Assembly: GCA_000469685.2 (NCBI GenBank)
Contig: LS997563.1
Location: 41,394,468 to 41,458,467 of the forward strand
Direction: 5' to 3'
Source: Haemonchus contortus
Taxonomy: Eukaryota; Nematoda; Chromadorea; Rhabditida; Trichostrongylidae
DNA length: 64,000 nt
The position numbers and the translations under genes are program-made. Under the pieces are notes generated by a model that saw only the letters and a list, made by a program, of their open reading frames with translations, was not told where the DNA came from and ran no database searches. Each line of letters opens with the position of its first letter. Positions within the stretch are counted from its first letter, which is position 1. Of this stretch, positions 12,701 to 23,900 are shown in pieces.

Positions 12701-14057
12701 GGGCTGTTGCATTGCCTGGTTCCTTCTGATTGCTGCCTAAATATCTAAGCTTTCCCATGAATATCATAATCTCATTGCTCATCCCAAGAAGAAATGATCG
12801 GGGACAATAGCGCAATTACGTGGTGAAGTACAATTTTTGGATGGAAAATTTTGATTTCTCATGCAAGAAGGGCGATAACTTTCGGAGGACTTATCAGAGA
12901 GTAGGGAATGTACTTAGTGTCTTTCTATTTACTTCTTAGAATTATATTTTAAGGTTGAAGCAAACTCCGTGCACACACTCACTGGAACAGGTGTGATTGA
13001 GGTAAATTTGTTCTCCTCTCGTACATTGATTGTGGCAATTCACCCATTCGGGTACTGTAGAGTACTTCCCTCGGAGGTCTTGAAGGTTCACAAACCTTTT
13101 TCTGTTTTTTTTTTACTGGATGATTTAAATGATCCATTTTGACATGAAACTACCTGCTCCCTGCTCACCCACCACCTGCTCCCAGCTTACATGCAGTGTA
13201 TCCTGGGGAATGCTGTAATTTTGAAGTGAACTGGGACAATGAGTTATGTCTATGGTCGTTCGTATGTAACAAGGTTTTTACTAAAGGTTTATCGACAAAA
13301 GGGAACGAGGATGATTGAAAAGGCGATCGATGAAGGTTTACTTGTAGATGATCCAGTAAGAATTGATTTACCACGGATCAGAGTACATTTATTCCCAAAC
13401 TATGATCTTTAGCTGTCAGCTGATCGCCGCAGCTTTTCTTACGAGCGAACTTTATTGATTAATTGATAACAGAAAAATATAAGGGTACTGTAGTTTCATC
13501 CAATTTATTGGTTTCTAAAATAGGGTTTGAGTAGGTAGGGTAGGGAATTTAAATAGATATAGGTGATGCAAAGGTTCCAGAAGAGGAATAGTCCCCCAGT
13601 CCATAATTTTGCTCGTTGTTTTTCTGTGTTGCTCGGGTAGGATGGCCCATGAGGAAAGATTTTTTTTGGGCTAGAACCGTTCCCACAACGAGTAGTTCAT
13701 ACCGTACATATTTGTTTGTTTTGATGTGAACCAACCTACAAGTATGACTTGAACTTCGATGTTTGCAGTGTAATCAAATGACTGACAGCGTTCACACTGC
13801 AATTGGGGATACCGAAGAAGAGTGCATAGTCAGTTCAACCATTTCATTGATAAATTCTCTTGAGAATTCGGTTTTTTGGCATGAATCCATGATTTCAATG
13901 TTTTTTGAAGGCTGCTCTGGAAAAGGTTACTGTCACAGAAGCAGCAGAAGAAACAGCCAGCGATTCGTCAGGTTCAGATTTCGAGCTTATCGACGTCGAT
14001 GAAGGTGGCAGTATCTCGTCGTCAGAGGCTGAAGAAAGCGATTTCGTGACCGCCTAG
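6721..14057 (+). CDS. Large 21-exon gene, candidate SQST-1/NBR1-type autophagy receptor
   Basis: Exons: 6721-6828, 6917-7030, 7132-7257, 7348-7475, 8044-8134, 8229-8321, 8394-8528, 8595-8873, 8942-9040, 9956-10111, 10199-10270, 10375-10476, 11115-11203, 11281-11408, 11479-11594, 12165-12209, 12265-12309, 12954-13001, 13287-13355, 13769-13828, 13911-14057. Together they give exactly 750 in-frame codons including the stop. Features in order: a CWKC motif; a Lys/Ser-rich charged middle; a CKTC motif; an Ig/FW-like beta segment (YGKSFKLTNLSRKELHLSVA, then PGQTKDMAVTV); repeats around TVHT/SVHT; and an acidic C-terminus with SDFELIDVDE, a good LC3-interacting-region pattern. FW-like domain plus LIR suggests an NBR1/SQST-1-type receptor, but no ZZ finger or UBA was recognised. 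That it is a gene is secure; its identity is tentative. The N-terminus is incomplete here. Confidence 0.7.
9041..9955 (+). other. Intron of the large gene, no feature seen
   Basis: A 915-bp intron lies between exons ending VYLVGRK and starting VSEPSCKTC. It ends TTTGCAG. No repeat shared with the rest of the window was recognised. Open frames here are on both strands, overlapping and compositionally random. Confidence 0.6.
10664..10940 (-). repeat. Unnamed interspersed repeat family R2, copy a
   Basis: Minus-oriented copy within an intron of the large gene. It shares with the copies at 14692 and 37607 the landmarks GATCCGCCGCACG, GCTGTCGCGG, GCATTTGCCT or similar, CTGCATTCTGCTACA and TTCGCGCGCGACG, plus the ending CCTACTGCACCACA. 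No coding capacity and no clear terminal repeats were seen. Confidence 0.7.
12560..12690 (+). repeat. Short intronic direct duplication
   Basis: The phrase ATTGAATGCGCTCAAAAATC occurs twice, about 80 bp apart (near 12571 and 12652), each followed by an A/G-rich run. It lies in the intron after exon 12265-12309. Confidence 0.6.
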
Positions 14058-14691
14058 GTATCCATTACATGGTATTTGTAGATGCATGAAATCCAAAATG
14101 AAGTTGTTTGTGTTCACATAAAATTGTCGTAATTTCAATTGTCTAATGATTATCATGTTTTATAGCTATTCAGGGATATCTGTATGCTTTTACTGATGAT
14201 TGTAGTCCATTGATACTAGTTAGTACCACCCAAAAAGTGATTAGAATAATGACCAATAGTCTCCTGTTGTTTCTAGTGTTTTGTATGCCACTGTGTATGT
14301 CTTTCATTGTAACTAACGCTGTATAAAATGCTCTGGGAATGATCTGGGAATACGGCCGTACAGCACAGCGTTATGATATAATGGGTAAGTAGCCGACTCA
14401 CCCGGAGCATGTGTATGGTTTCGATCCCGATGGAGAAAGAGATCAACAGGGATGGAAGAAATGGAAAGCTCGTACAATCACTGCTGATATATGGGAAACC
14501 ACATGCATTATAGTAATCCAAAGAAGCTGAGACGGATATTGATCATCCACCCTGAATGCGCCACGCATTCTGCTTCCTTCCAGGAACTTGGAGCATTTGA
14601 CCTTGTAGACCGAGACGGCATTCCTTTCTCTGCCCACTTTCCTCCGCAGTCATCAGCTCTTGCTCTGTTCCAGGGACAGGACCTCGGGAGG

Positions 14692-14950
14692 CGGGCAGTA
14701 GGAACGACTTTAAGTGGTCGATCCGCCGCACGCGGCTGTCGCGGACCATTTGCCTCGTTCTAACCATTCTAGCGTTCTTTTACAGCTCAATCTCTATGTG
14801 ATCATTATTTTTGACATGAGTCTACTGTTACTTCTTTTGTTCCTGCATTTCTTCATTCCGCTGCATTCTGCTACACTTCTTCGCGCGCGACGTCCCTCTC
14901 GCCGCGAGCGACACTTGCGTTCCTACTGCACCACACCCCAGGCACCTCCA
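14692..14950 (+). repeat. Repeat family R2, copy b
   Basis: Plus-oriented copy of the family described at 10664. The landmarks GATCCGCCGCACG, GCATTCTGCTACA and CGCGCGACGTCCC, and the end CCTACTGCACCACA, are all present in the same order. Confidence 0.7.
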
Positions 14951-16254
14951 GTTGATCTGAAGAGATTTCTTTCCTGAAAGCTCGGTGGAATAGAATGGCC
15001 CCATCGCTGGAGCCCCCCATGCCTATCGGAGGAGCCTAGTCTGTGCCTTCGAAGGATGGACTGGACCTGCGAAAAACATATTCGTGACAAGCTGTAGTTG
15101 CAGTTTTTTGAGGACCTCATTACACAAAACCAGACTCGGTCTATTTCAGATGAAATGTAAGCGGTTAGGGGCTCCATATATTACTCACTAATGTCTCCTC
15201 TGGGAGAATCGGAAAAAGGATAAAGAAAAACGAGCCTAATACGATCCTCAGAGAGTATTTCTTATAGCACCCCTGAGAATTGGCGAAGTAATAATAAATA
15301 ATGTTACTAAACAATGCAGTATGGTCTCATGTCAAAATATGCCCCTTTCTGGTCTCCTCCCCTTTTGCATGACACCAACAAGCTTCAAGTGGTTTTCCAA
15401 GCGAGGCAGCACGTACATGGGCATTCGCTTGTTCTCGCCATTCAAAAATGATTGTATTGTCACTTTACTCGAATAATTTTCAAATGGATAAGCCATGCAT
15501 TCATCCGCCATCCACATCCGTATTATCCGTTTGGAAGCGGTCCGCTTTTCATGGATAGCTGCTTTTGTCCATTTAGGTTCAATTTGATCGATTGGGATTT
15601 GATTGATAGATCTACCACAGGAGTCGAATCGGCTTTCCGAGCGATCTACAAGTAAAACAAGTTGGTCTGGCTCAAGTGGGTCGGAGTGCCCGGGATTGTG
15701 TCTAATAACAGTTCCTCACGTAATTCGAGAAATTGGAGATTCATGTTCCCAAGTTCGTAACTCCATAGAAATTCAACCCAATGACATTATCTTTCTGCGA
15801 AGGATTTTTGAACCGTATAGGCAGCTTCTTAGGGATAGCCCTGAGAAAATAGCCCTCGCCGAAGAGCTAAAGAATTTTTAGAACAAATTGCCTATGCAGT
15901 ATTTCCATGCATATTTTAGCGCGTGTCTACCCCACGCCAACCTCGAGGAGGGAGTGCAAACGTCATATTTCCATAAATAAACTGAGAAACTTGAACTTCC
16001 TGTTTATCATCTGCCTAGGTCCGGGATGCGCCACACATTCGGTTTTCATTTGCTACCGTATGGCTAGACGAAGTACCACACTGGCGTTGGAACACGGCAG
16101 AGAAAAGAAGTTGAACTCGATTCATGATTTGATAGAAGGATTTGGTTACGGTGGTAGGCTGCCATTCGGTAGAGCCCATGTTCATGTTACCCTGTCAATT
16201 ACTAGGTTTCGCTTACGGTATCGGGGGCTCTAGAAAATTTGTATAAAACAAATA

Positions 16255-16380
16255 AAAAAAGAAACTAAATTTTCAATAAAAAAATTAATATAAAATAAAT
16301 AAAATAAATAAATAAAAAATCAATAAATAAATAAAAATAATAAAATAATAAATAAAAAGTTAATATTAAATAAATAAAAA
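16255..16380. repeat. A/T low-complexity (AATAAA/TAAA)n tract
   Basis: About 125 bp consists almost only of A and T in irregular AATAAA, TAAA and ATAAT units. Confidence 0.9.
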
Positions 16381-16655
16381 ATTTGATAAATTTCATGAAA
16401 GTCCCTGTGCTACTGCATCGGGAGCTTTTCAAATGGAACTGGAGCATTGTTAGATGGATTGAACGATGGTCTTCTGAAGGAAGGAGATGATCCCGATGAA
16501 AAAGTTTGTGGGGTCAAACGGATGGGGGTCAAAAGATAAACCAATAATTGGTGGTAAATCGATGACATGCTGAGATGAACTCAGTAGCGCTGCGTAGAAA
16601 GACCCTCTACTTCTCATTCTTTTCATCAGTTCTGGAGTTCCTTGCTGGAAAGAAG

Positions 16656-16916
16656 GGGTGTGTGTCAAGTCGTGCGTCCGAAGGTGCGCGCGGCAAATTC
16701 CGCGGCGAAGTTCGTGGCGAACTTGAACGACTCCGGCGCCTACCATTGGGGCCCAAATCTGAAGTAAAGTAGATTAGTAAGGTCAGCTGATCCTACTATT
16801 CTACTGCACTTCGAAATTGGGCCCAAATAATATGCGCTAAAGTCGTCAGAATAGGTATGGGTTTCGCCGCGCAATTTGCCGCGCGCACCCTCGGACGCAC
16901 GACTTGACCGTCCCCC
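16656..16916. mobile_element. Foldback MITE, Mutator-like, 261 bp
   Basis: Inverted arms of about 50 bp share TCAAGTCGTGCGTCCGA and GGTGCGCGCGGCAAATT with few mismatches. The ends read GGGTGTG on the left and GGGGGAC on the right strand. The 9-base sequence GGAAAGAAG flanks both sides (16647-16655 and 16917-16925) as a perfect target-site duplication. GGG ends with a 9-bp duplication resemble the larger element at 5004. No coding capacity. Confidence 0.8.
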
Positions 16917-17327
16917 GGAAAGAAGGCCTCAAAGTACACAGGCGGTTGGTTTTTCATTTGTCCCTTTCTAATCTGCTGTATGCATGCAACCCTCCAAGCA
17001 CATCTTTCATTCGGTTTCTTTCTTCAACACAACCGTCATCTAATGAGAAGGGTGTTGACGTGCTTTGACGCTGCTGCTTCGGCTGCTGCTGCTGCTATGT
17101 CAGTCAGGGAAAGCCAGACCGAATGCAGCTGATTAATTCACTGTCGACAAACATTGCTCCTGGCCGGATCTCCTATTTTTGAGGTAGCATTCGCTATTGC
17201 CTATGTCTGATATATCGTGCTCGGAAGTAGAGTTTTTTTGGGCAGAAACAGCAGAGCCCTCGGTCCTGGCTCTGCTAAAAAATCCGTAAATTGCGATATA
17301 GACGAGACATTCCACTTGTGTTGTTAG

Positions 17328-17668
17328 ACTCGGTGAGACCATTGTGATAGAAAGAATGGCCCCAAGGGGTAATTCAGATTTGGATAAGCTCACATTCTAC
17401 ACGTTTGCGGTTTATTACGACAGCGAAGTCAGTGGTGATATCTGACCCAGTCCCCCATTCAATCACCATTTATGCCTGCTTGTTTCATTCAGGTGTAATC
17501 GTAGTGCTAGCCAGCCTACCCTACCTTGTACTGGCTACTAAAAAGAGCTTCTACAAAGCAAAAAAGGCTGCTTTCAGTATAGAGCTACATCCGGTTAGTA
17601 CCACACCCTCGATGGAACAGATTGGTCGAAAAAGTACTCGATCGCCAGGGCGATCACTGGCCGTCTAG
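17328..17668 (+). CDS. 3' end of a probable single-pass membrane protein
   Basis: Exon 17328-17434 and exon 17493-17668 are separated by a 58-bp GT..TTCAG intron and join in frame. The joined segment reads LGETIVIERMAPRGNSDLDK, then LTFYTFAVYYDSEVSG. A hydrophobic stretch VIVVLASLPYLVLA follows, then a basic cytoplasmic-like tail KKSFYKAKKAA and an Arg/Ser-rich end at TAG (17666-17668). This is the layout of a type I membrane protein C-terminus. I found no convincing upstream exons; they may lie before 17.3 kb, where the MITE has inserted. Family unknown. Confidence 0.4.
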
Positions 17669-19587
17669 GCTCCATGATCCATTCTGTACATAGGCGTCAT
17701 TTCTTATATTCCGATATTTGCCCCTCCACTTTCCAAACTTTCTTTAATGCCTGGGCATTCATTTGCACTCGTAAGGGGAGGGGGTGGGTTGAAAGGGAGT
17801 GGCAAGAGGAGATCGAACAGCCCTTAATGAGCATCAGATCGTTCTTGGCTATGCTTCGATGTTGGTCTCAGTAAGCAATCGATTATTGAAGGATTTATTC
17901 AAAGGTCCGGGAAACCATTGGCATTTTACCAGCTCACAACAATAAGTTTGAATAGTTTTCTCGTCGTTTCTGGCTTATATTACTCCAGAAGGACAAAAGG
18001 GTTCGAGCCGAACAAGAGCCTTCTCATTATGGCTTTCGCATGGGTTGAATCCTTTTGTCCTCGTGAATCCTCACCCTTTAAAACTCCTCGCTGGTTCCTC
18101 GGTGTACCTCTGATCCACCAGAATCCTGCAAAATTTTACAGGACTGATTCTATTGTGACCGTGTTGCCATCTACGTTGAACTCGATAGTTTCAGGAATGG
18201 CAAACGTTAACCAGGGTCCTAACCGTTCCTTTCCTAAAACCTTATTTTTGCAATTTTCACATGGGTACGTTTTTCAAACACGTCTCAGAAATCTTCTAAT
18301 TAGCCTTTATTCATCAGATAAACAAGTTGTTGACTCTCTCACGCAGTGTGTTTATTTAAGCATCTTGAACTTTTCCCGTTGATATAATTATCACTGAAGA
18401 CCGACAAGCACTCCAGAGTCCATTCCAATGTACATGGTGGCGTGATTGGATGGAGGTCCCACTCAATTCCAGGCCAAACTACATGCAACTGAACCCCTAC
18501 TTGTTACCACGACTCTGAGAAGAATTACTAAACAGAGTCCGACAAGAGACAGGCTGACGTGGACCCCTTTCTCGCCTTCTGAGGTGCGTGGGTCCCTCAG
18601 TCGCGGCTTATTCCATTTAGGGTGTGAGCGATGCGGAAGGTTCTGGGGGTGGTCGAAATGACATTGGACATCATGAAAGGACGAGCTGTCAATTGAGTAA
18701 GTTCCGCATGAAGAACGCCATCAGTCCATAGGTTGACAGCCTCATTTGGGAAGACTAAAATGTCTGAAAGGGTGTTTTAAAATTCATTTTCTGCTGATAA
18801 TCTGCTTCGTAAATAACTTTGAACGTAATTTTCGAACGCGAATTGAGATGCGGCCATTATGCTGATTCCCCTGTACATAATTTGTTCTCTTCACGGAAAA
18901 CCACTTCCCTTCGATATTCTTCCGTATAATAGGATTTCTTTCTTACTAAGCTGATTGCTGTCGTTGCAGTAGTTCTCCGAAATTAGCAGAAAATTGTATG
19001 GAACGGATATAAGATGATCAGCCTGCCTCCTCTAATATCCCACGTCTCCTCCCTAATGAGACATAGATAATGCCCGTGTGTACTTTGAACAAATTAGCAT
19101 AGCTTCTGCGTGTGGGCTTTGGTAGTGAGGAAGGCGTAGCAGGGTATGGGAGACATTCTGGGACCTCTCCTCCTATTGGTAACGCAGGAAGTAAGTTAGT
19201 AGTGAGTAAGACTTGTTGTCGATCCCTCTCGAAGACGTGGTCATCGTTTTAGGTTACGTGGGAAAATCGTTTTGATGAATTCGTGTGACTGTGGAAAGAG
19301 GTGTAGGAATCCCTCGACAAAGAATCCTTCGAGGAAGACCTCGCTAAAGACGAAAATAAAAAATAAAAAGTGCATCTTTCGGTCAAGAGAAGATGATCGA
19401 GTAACCCTCCCAGACAATCATATTCACTTCTCTCAAAGAGGCAGGAAAAAGTGGGAGGAAGGAGGGACAGAGAGGGAGCTACACACGTCGGATTTATTCA
19501 GTTAGTATAACTTAATAAACATAGTACTCGCTCACGCTTTCTTTAAGTGCTCATTGCATTTCCGTCTTACCAGTCTCCCAAGCCCAA

Positions 19588-19860
19588 GTGTTTCCTACGG
19601 TTAGCTCTAGTCCCAGAGCAGAAGCCATATTATTCTGGATTCGTACGATTCCTGATAGTAGTCTGGGAGGTCGAATTCTTGAAAGTCAAGCTCTTTTCCA
19701 TCCCTCCGGGATCGGTCGACAGGTACTAAAACGATCTGGGAGGATTAAGGCATTGATATGGACATTGGTTGGACACCGCCTTCCAAGTGCTTCCTACTGT
19801 TAGCTCTAGTCCCAGATCAGAACCCATATTATTCTGGATTCGTACGAACACTAAGTGACA
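19588..19860 (+). repeat. Local direct duplication flanking a partial SINE
   Basis: A block of about 70 bp with CCTACGGTTAGCTCTAGTCC and ATTATTCTGGATTCGTACGA occurs at 19588-19652 and again, slightly diverged, at 19784-19849. Between them lies a headless SINE fragment (about 19695-19805). The phrase AATTCTTGAAAGTCA at 19673 recurs at 20570. Confidence 0.7.
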
Positions 19861-20633
19861 GTGCCTACTTGAAAAATTTGGCAGCAACCTCAGGGGTTGC
19901 ATCATAGTCGACAACTAAAAGTCTTCTGGGAAGAAAATTCCCTCTCAGAAGATTATGATTCCCATTTCTTCTGAGAGACCATGTCGGAGATGAAATCTCT
20001 TGATAATAGGTCCCAGAATCCTTTTTTCTCCAGATATACGTAATCTCCTCTACGCTGAGTACCGAGTGTCGGAAGTACTTATTTTTAGCAGTAATTTCTC
20101 ATTCATTCAAGAAATTGCCAATGTTAATTCATAGAAGCTCGTAAAGTCATTTCATGGAAATTTCCGGTTGTTAAGACAATTATCTGCTCAGAATTGTAGA
20201 CTTAACAACTTCATAATTACACATTTTATTCAAATTGATTTCATGGAATTCCCAGACGTCAGCTCGCCCCCGTCAGAGGCACTAATGTATGAGCAATAAT
20301 ATGCTCCCATTAATTTTACAATATTAGTTGAAAGTAGATTTTATAGCGTTCCTTTGAACTCTGATTTCCTGCAATTTTAAAGTTCTCTCATTGCCTCTGA
20401 ACTGGTTGAACTGCGGGAGTATTCATAGATAATAGGAGGAGCAATTGCTTACGCGTACTGTTAATCTCATCAGTATGGGACTAGTTCCTTTGGGAGACCT
20501 GACGGTCTCGATTGTGCTTCCGCCTTCTTCACAAACTTTCCTGACCCTGATATAGCCTGGGAGGTCAAATTCTTGAAAGTCAGGCTCTTACATGAATAAA
20601 TTCCAACGTATTCCTTACGATTTTGCTCGAAAA

Positions 20634-20923
20634 CTGGAGGTGTAGTGGCAAGAGGCGCACTATCGCACGCGTAGTCCAGGGTTCGGAGCCAGATCGATAC
20701 TCTCTCAAGGCAACTGCTTCCATCTCGCCGGGATCGGTCAACAGGTACCAGAACGATCTGGGAGTATTAAGGCACTGACATAGACATTGGCTGGTCACCG
20801 TAGTCACGGTGTAGTCCATTCAATACCACCCTGGAATACATTGAGGAAGGGATTCAAATGCGGGGGACATCCCTCAAACGGGATTGATTAACGCCCGGAT
20901 ACTTTATCATTTTATCTTTTTTC
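20634..20923 (+). repeat. tRNA-derived SINE copy 2
   Basis: Head with GGAGGTGTAGTGGCAAG and a decayed B-box GGTTCGGAGCC. The body shares GGTACCAGAACGATCTGGG and the tail shares GGGATTGATTAACGCC with the other copies. Confidence 0.8.
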
Positions 20924-23900
20924 TCCCTTAATTGATCGCTGTCAGGTTTTGTCGTTAGTGAAGTGTAGCTCCATTAATACCAAGTCACCCTTCTTGCCAT
21001 GTCAATCAGGCGAATAGAGGGGCATAGACGAATGGGTGAGCCTGAGTGAGTGAAAGCTGGCTGGATGAATGTAGTCGGAGACGATGAACAGACGACGGAT
21101 GGCTGGCTGATGGCATGGGATGATCAGAAATCAACCCAGTTCTCGCCCACATCCGGAGTGCACTCAATGACTGTGCCGACTTCAGCTTCTATTCCTCCTC
21201 TTCAAGTAGACAGTTGTTGAGCTTATCCTTTGAAGAAGGATGATTTTGATAGTTCCAGCCATGGGGAACACGTCCCCCCGACACCTCACATCCTGATAAG
21301 TGCTCCCTCCCTTCCCTTTGTAGTATGCACGTTACCATTCATTCAATAATAGTGCACGATCGTCATGCTTCATCGCTTCAACGAATCGCCTCAGTCTAGC
21401 AAGTGCGCAGAAGGGAAAAAAACTTCACTCTCTCCTCATTCTTTTCTGCCTCATCCTTAATAAGCTCACAATCCGCCATTGATGAACAGAGCAGCGGGAG
21501 AATCCCTTCACCCAATACTGCGTCTTTCTCGGTACCCAGTCCCACGACATGAAGATGTAAGGAGATGTCGTAAAATTACCGTAATCTTTGCATATCAATC
21601 AGGGTCTTCTATGACGTTCGTTGCTTCGGATAGTTCTCTTGCGTAGGAGGCGACAAAAATAGCTTTGAAGTAGATTGGGACTCCCGAATGCTTGGCCATA
21701 GGAAGGGCAACTGGGCGACCCCTTACAGTCTTGTGTTTTGAATAAAGGATAACAAAGGAACGATGCAGCCTACATCGTGAATCTGGACGTATCTATCACT
21801 AAGGAAGCTACCAACTCAGGATTTTCCCCCAGGATTTTTCCTTTCTGAGCCGGCCCAAACCTTCACCAAGTGGGGAAGAATATGAGATTGTTGCACTGAG
21901 GTAAGTGAGACGTCTATGGTTCCTATTACACCCCTGAATACGAAATGAGGTTCGAAAACAGAGCTTTCTAGCCGACGTCTGTCCTTCTGAAATCGTTCTC
22001 ATAGTGCCTCTAAGAGGGTAAAAATACTGCCACTTCAGTGGATGATCTTCTCTAGCCTATGTTTAGGGAATAGGCCTGAAGCGTCATCAAACGTTCTTAG
22101 AATCTGCTTGCAGGCTAAGCGCATGCTCGTTTTAACGAAATAGCGCTGAGAGCTTTCCCCTCTCTTCTTTCGGGCTTTTTCTTCATTTCTACTGTAGAGA
22201 CTGGGGGAGGGACTTTGTCCAGAGATATTTCACTGCTTTAGGAGAAGATCTTCAAGTGGGAATGTTCATTGGGAGAGCCGGCGGATAGAACCCCTCCTCT
22301 CTTTGGAATGCATGGAGATGAGGACAGGTAGCTGGAGCTAAAGTGACCTTCAGTCAGGCCTTAGCCCTTGTCCGACGATCATAATTGAGAGGTTTTTTCT
22401 CGTTTTACTAACAGAACAGGGAGACAGGTGCAGTTCTATGTACAGAGCTGGCTTCGCCTGTTTACCCTCCAGGAATTAATCGTCTGGAATAATTCGATAC
22501 GAATCCTGTTACCCTGGCTTTTCTGAGAAATCCTAGGCATGTTTTTGTTGTGCTTGAAACTTTTCTAATGAAGAGACAAATAGTTGCGTGCTCTCATTCA
22601 CGAACGCCCCTTCCGATTTCGGGAGCAAATCGCCTTGTTCAGCCCCTTCCTATTCCTACTTGGTGGCTGCTATCGAGTTCCTCAATAGCATTCATTCATT
22701 CATCCTTCTTGGTGCAGCACTCATTTCGAGCAATTATCGGGGGTATGAGCAGCCAACGACTGGCATTTTCGTCTGGGTCACCAATCTTTTCTCTCGAAAT
22801 CACTGCCATATTTCATAGACGAATAAGTAGCGAGCCCGCCTTCATGGTTGTCCAGCATACCTAACTTTTCCTCTGTTCCTTGGCCTTGGGACCCCGTGGA
22901 CTACTCTGGCACGTCCTCTCATCAAATGTTATGAATTGAGTTGACAGCTCTCGTGAAGCTTGCTCTTATCTCAATGCTGCGTGTGCCGTCCCTGGCCAGC
23001 CAGCACTTTTTCCACATATGAAGTCGTACGCCCCAGTCTCCTCAGGCTGCAAGGCTGTTTTGCTAAGCAACTGTGTGTGCCAGCAATTTTTCCCCCTTCT
23101 TCCTCCTCGATACATGCTCAAGTTGCTAGGGAAGTTTCCTTTGTCTCGGCTTAGCAGCTTCTTTGAACGACGACTCCACCACGATCGTAATTTGCCCGGT
23201 TTTCCAACAGTAACTCGCTCGAATTACTATTTTTAAATACAATTTGAAAAGCAGCAGGCTATCAAGCAATTAGGGCGGAGCCAAAGTTCCGCAGTACAAA
23301 CACCAATCTCGGATGAGTGGTAATGTCAGTGATGCTTTACAGGAATGAATAATGGCAATTCCATTCTGTTCACAGATTATCAGTATTACGTTACTATGGT
23401 TACTGACCATAGAAAATGGCAGCACAGTCAGTGGCTAGCTCGTTCCACTCGACATTATGGGCGGCTAATTAATCAGACCGAGAAAAAAGAGTCGAGTCTT
23501 TCGGAGTTTCTTCAAAGCATCACCACTGCTGTCATTCTCAATTCTTTCTTGTGCCACCATCGACCGCGGACGAATTCACAGCGAACGAAATGTCATCGTC
23601 CTCTGTTCTGTGAAGCGACTCCTCCTCTCCTCAAAATGCCGGACGTGTACGTGACATCTAATCTAGAGAGCTGAATGTGTTTTTATAGCTGTAGCTTACG
23701 GCTGAGCAACAGCAGCAGCAGCGTCAGCGTCAGCGTCATCCATCCAAGTCGGCTGCATTCGTCAACTCAGTCTGTCTCACTCAGTTCATTCTACCACTGC
23801 TTCCGTTCCCCCGTCCTCACCACCTCATCAGCAGTGCCTTAAGGGCAACTCGGAAACCCTCCCCCTTACCTCCTCTTCTCACTCCCAATCAACTGCGTAC

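Larger units (their letters stand above)
14058..17327. other. Gene-poor stretch with repeats
   Basis: Downstream of the large gene the sequence holds a tRNA-like fragment near 14375-14435 (B-box-like GGTTTCGATCC), repeat R2 copy b, an A/T low-complexity run at 16255-16375 and a foldback element at 16656-16916. Frames at 15603-15881 (+) and 15332-15517 (-) look mildly protein-like, but I could not attach splice sites or a family to them. Confidence 0.5.
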
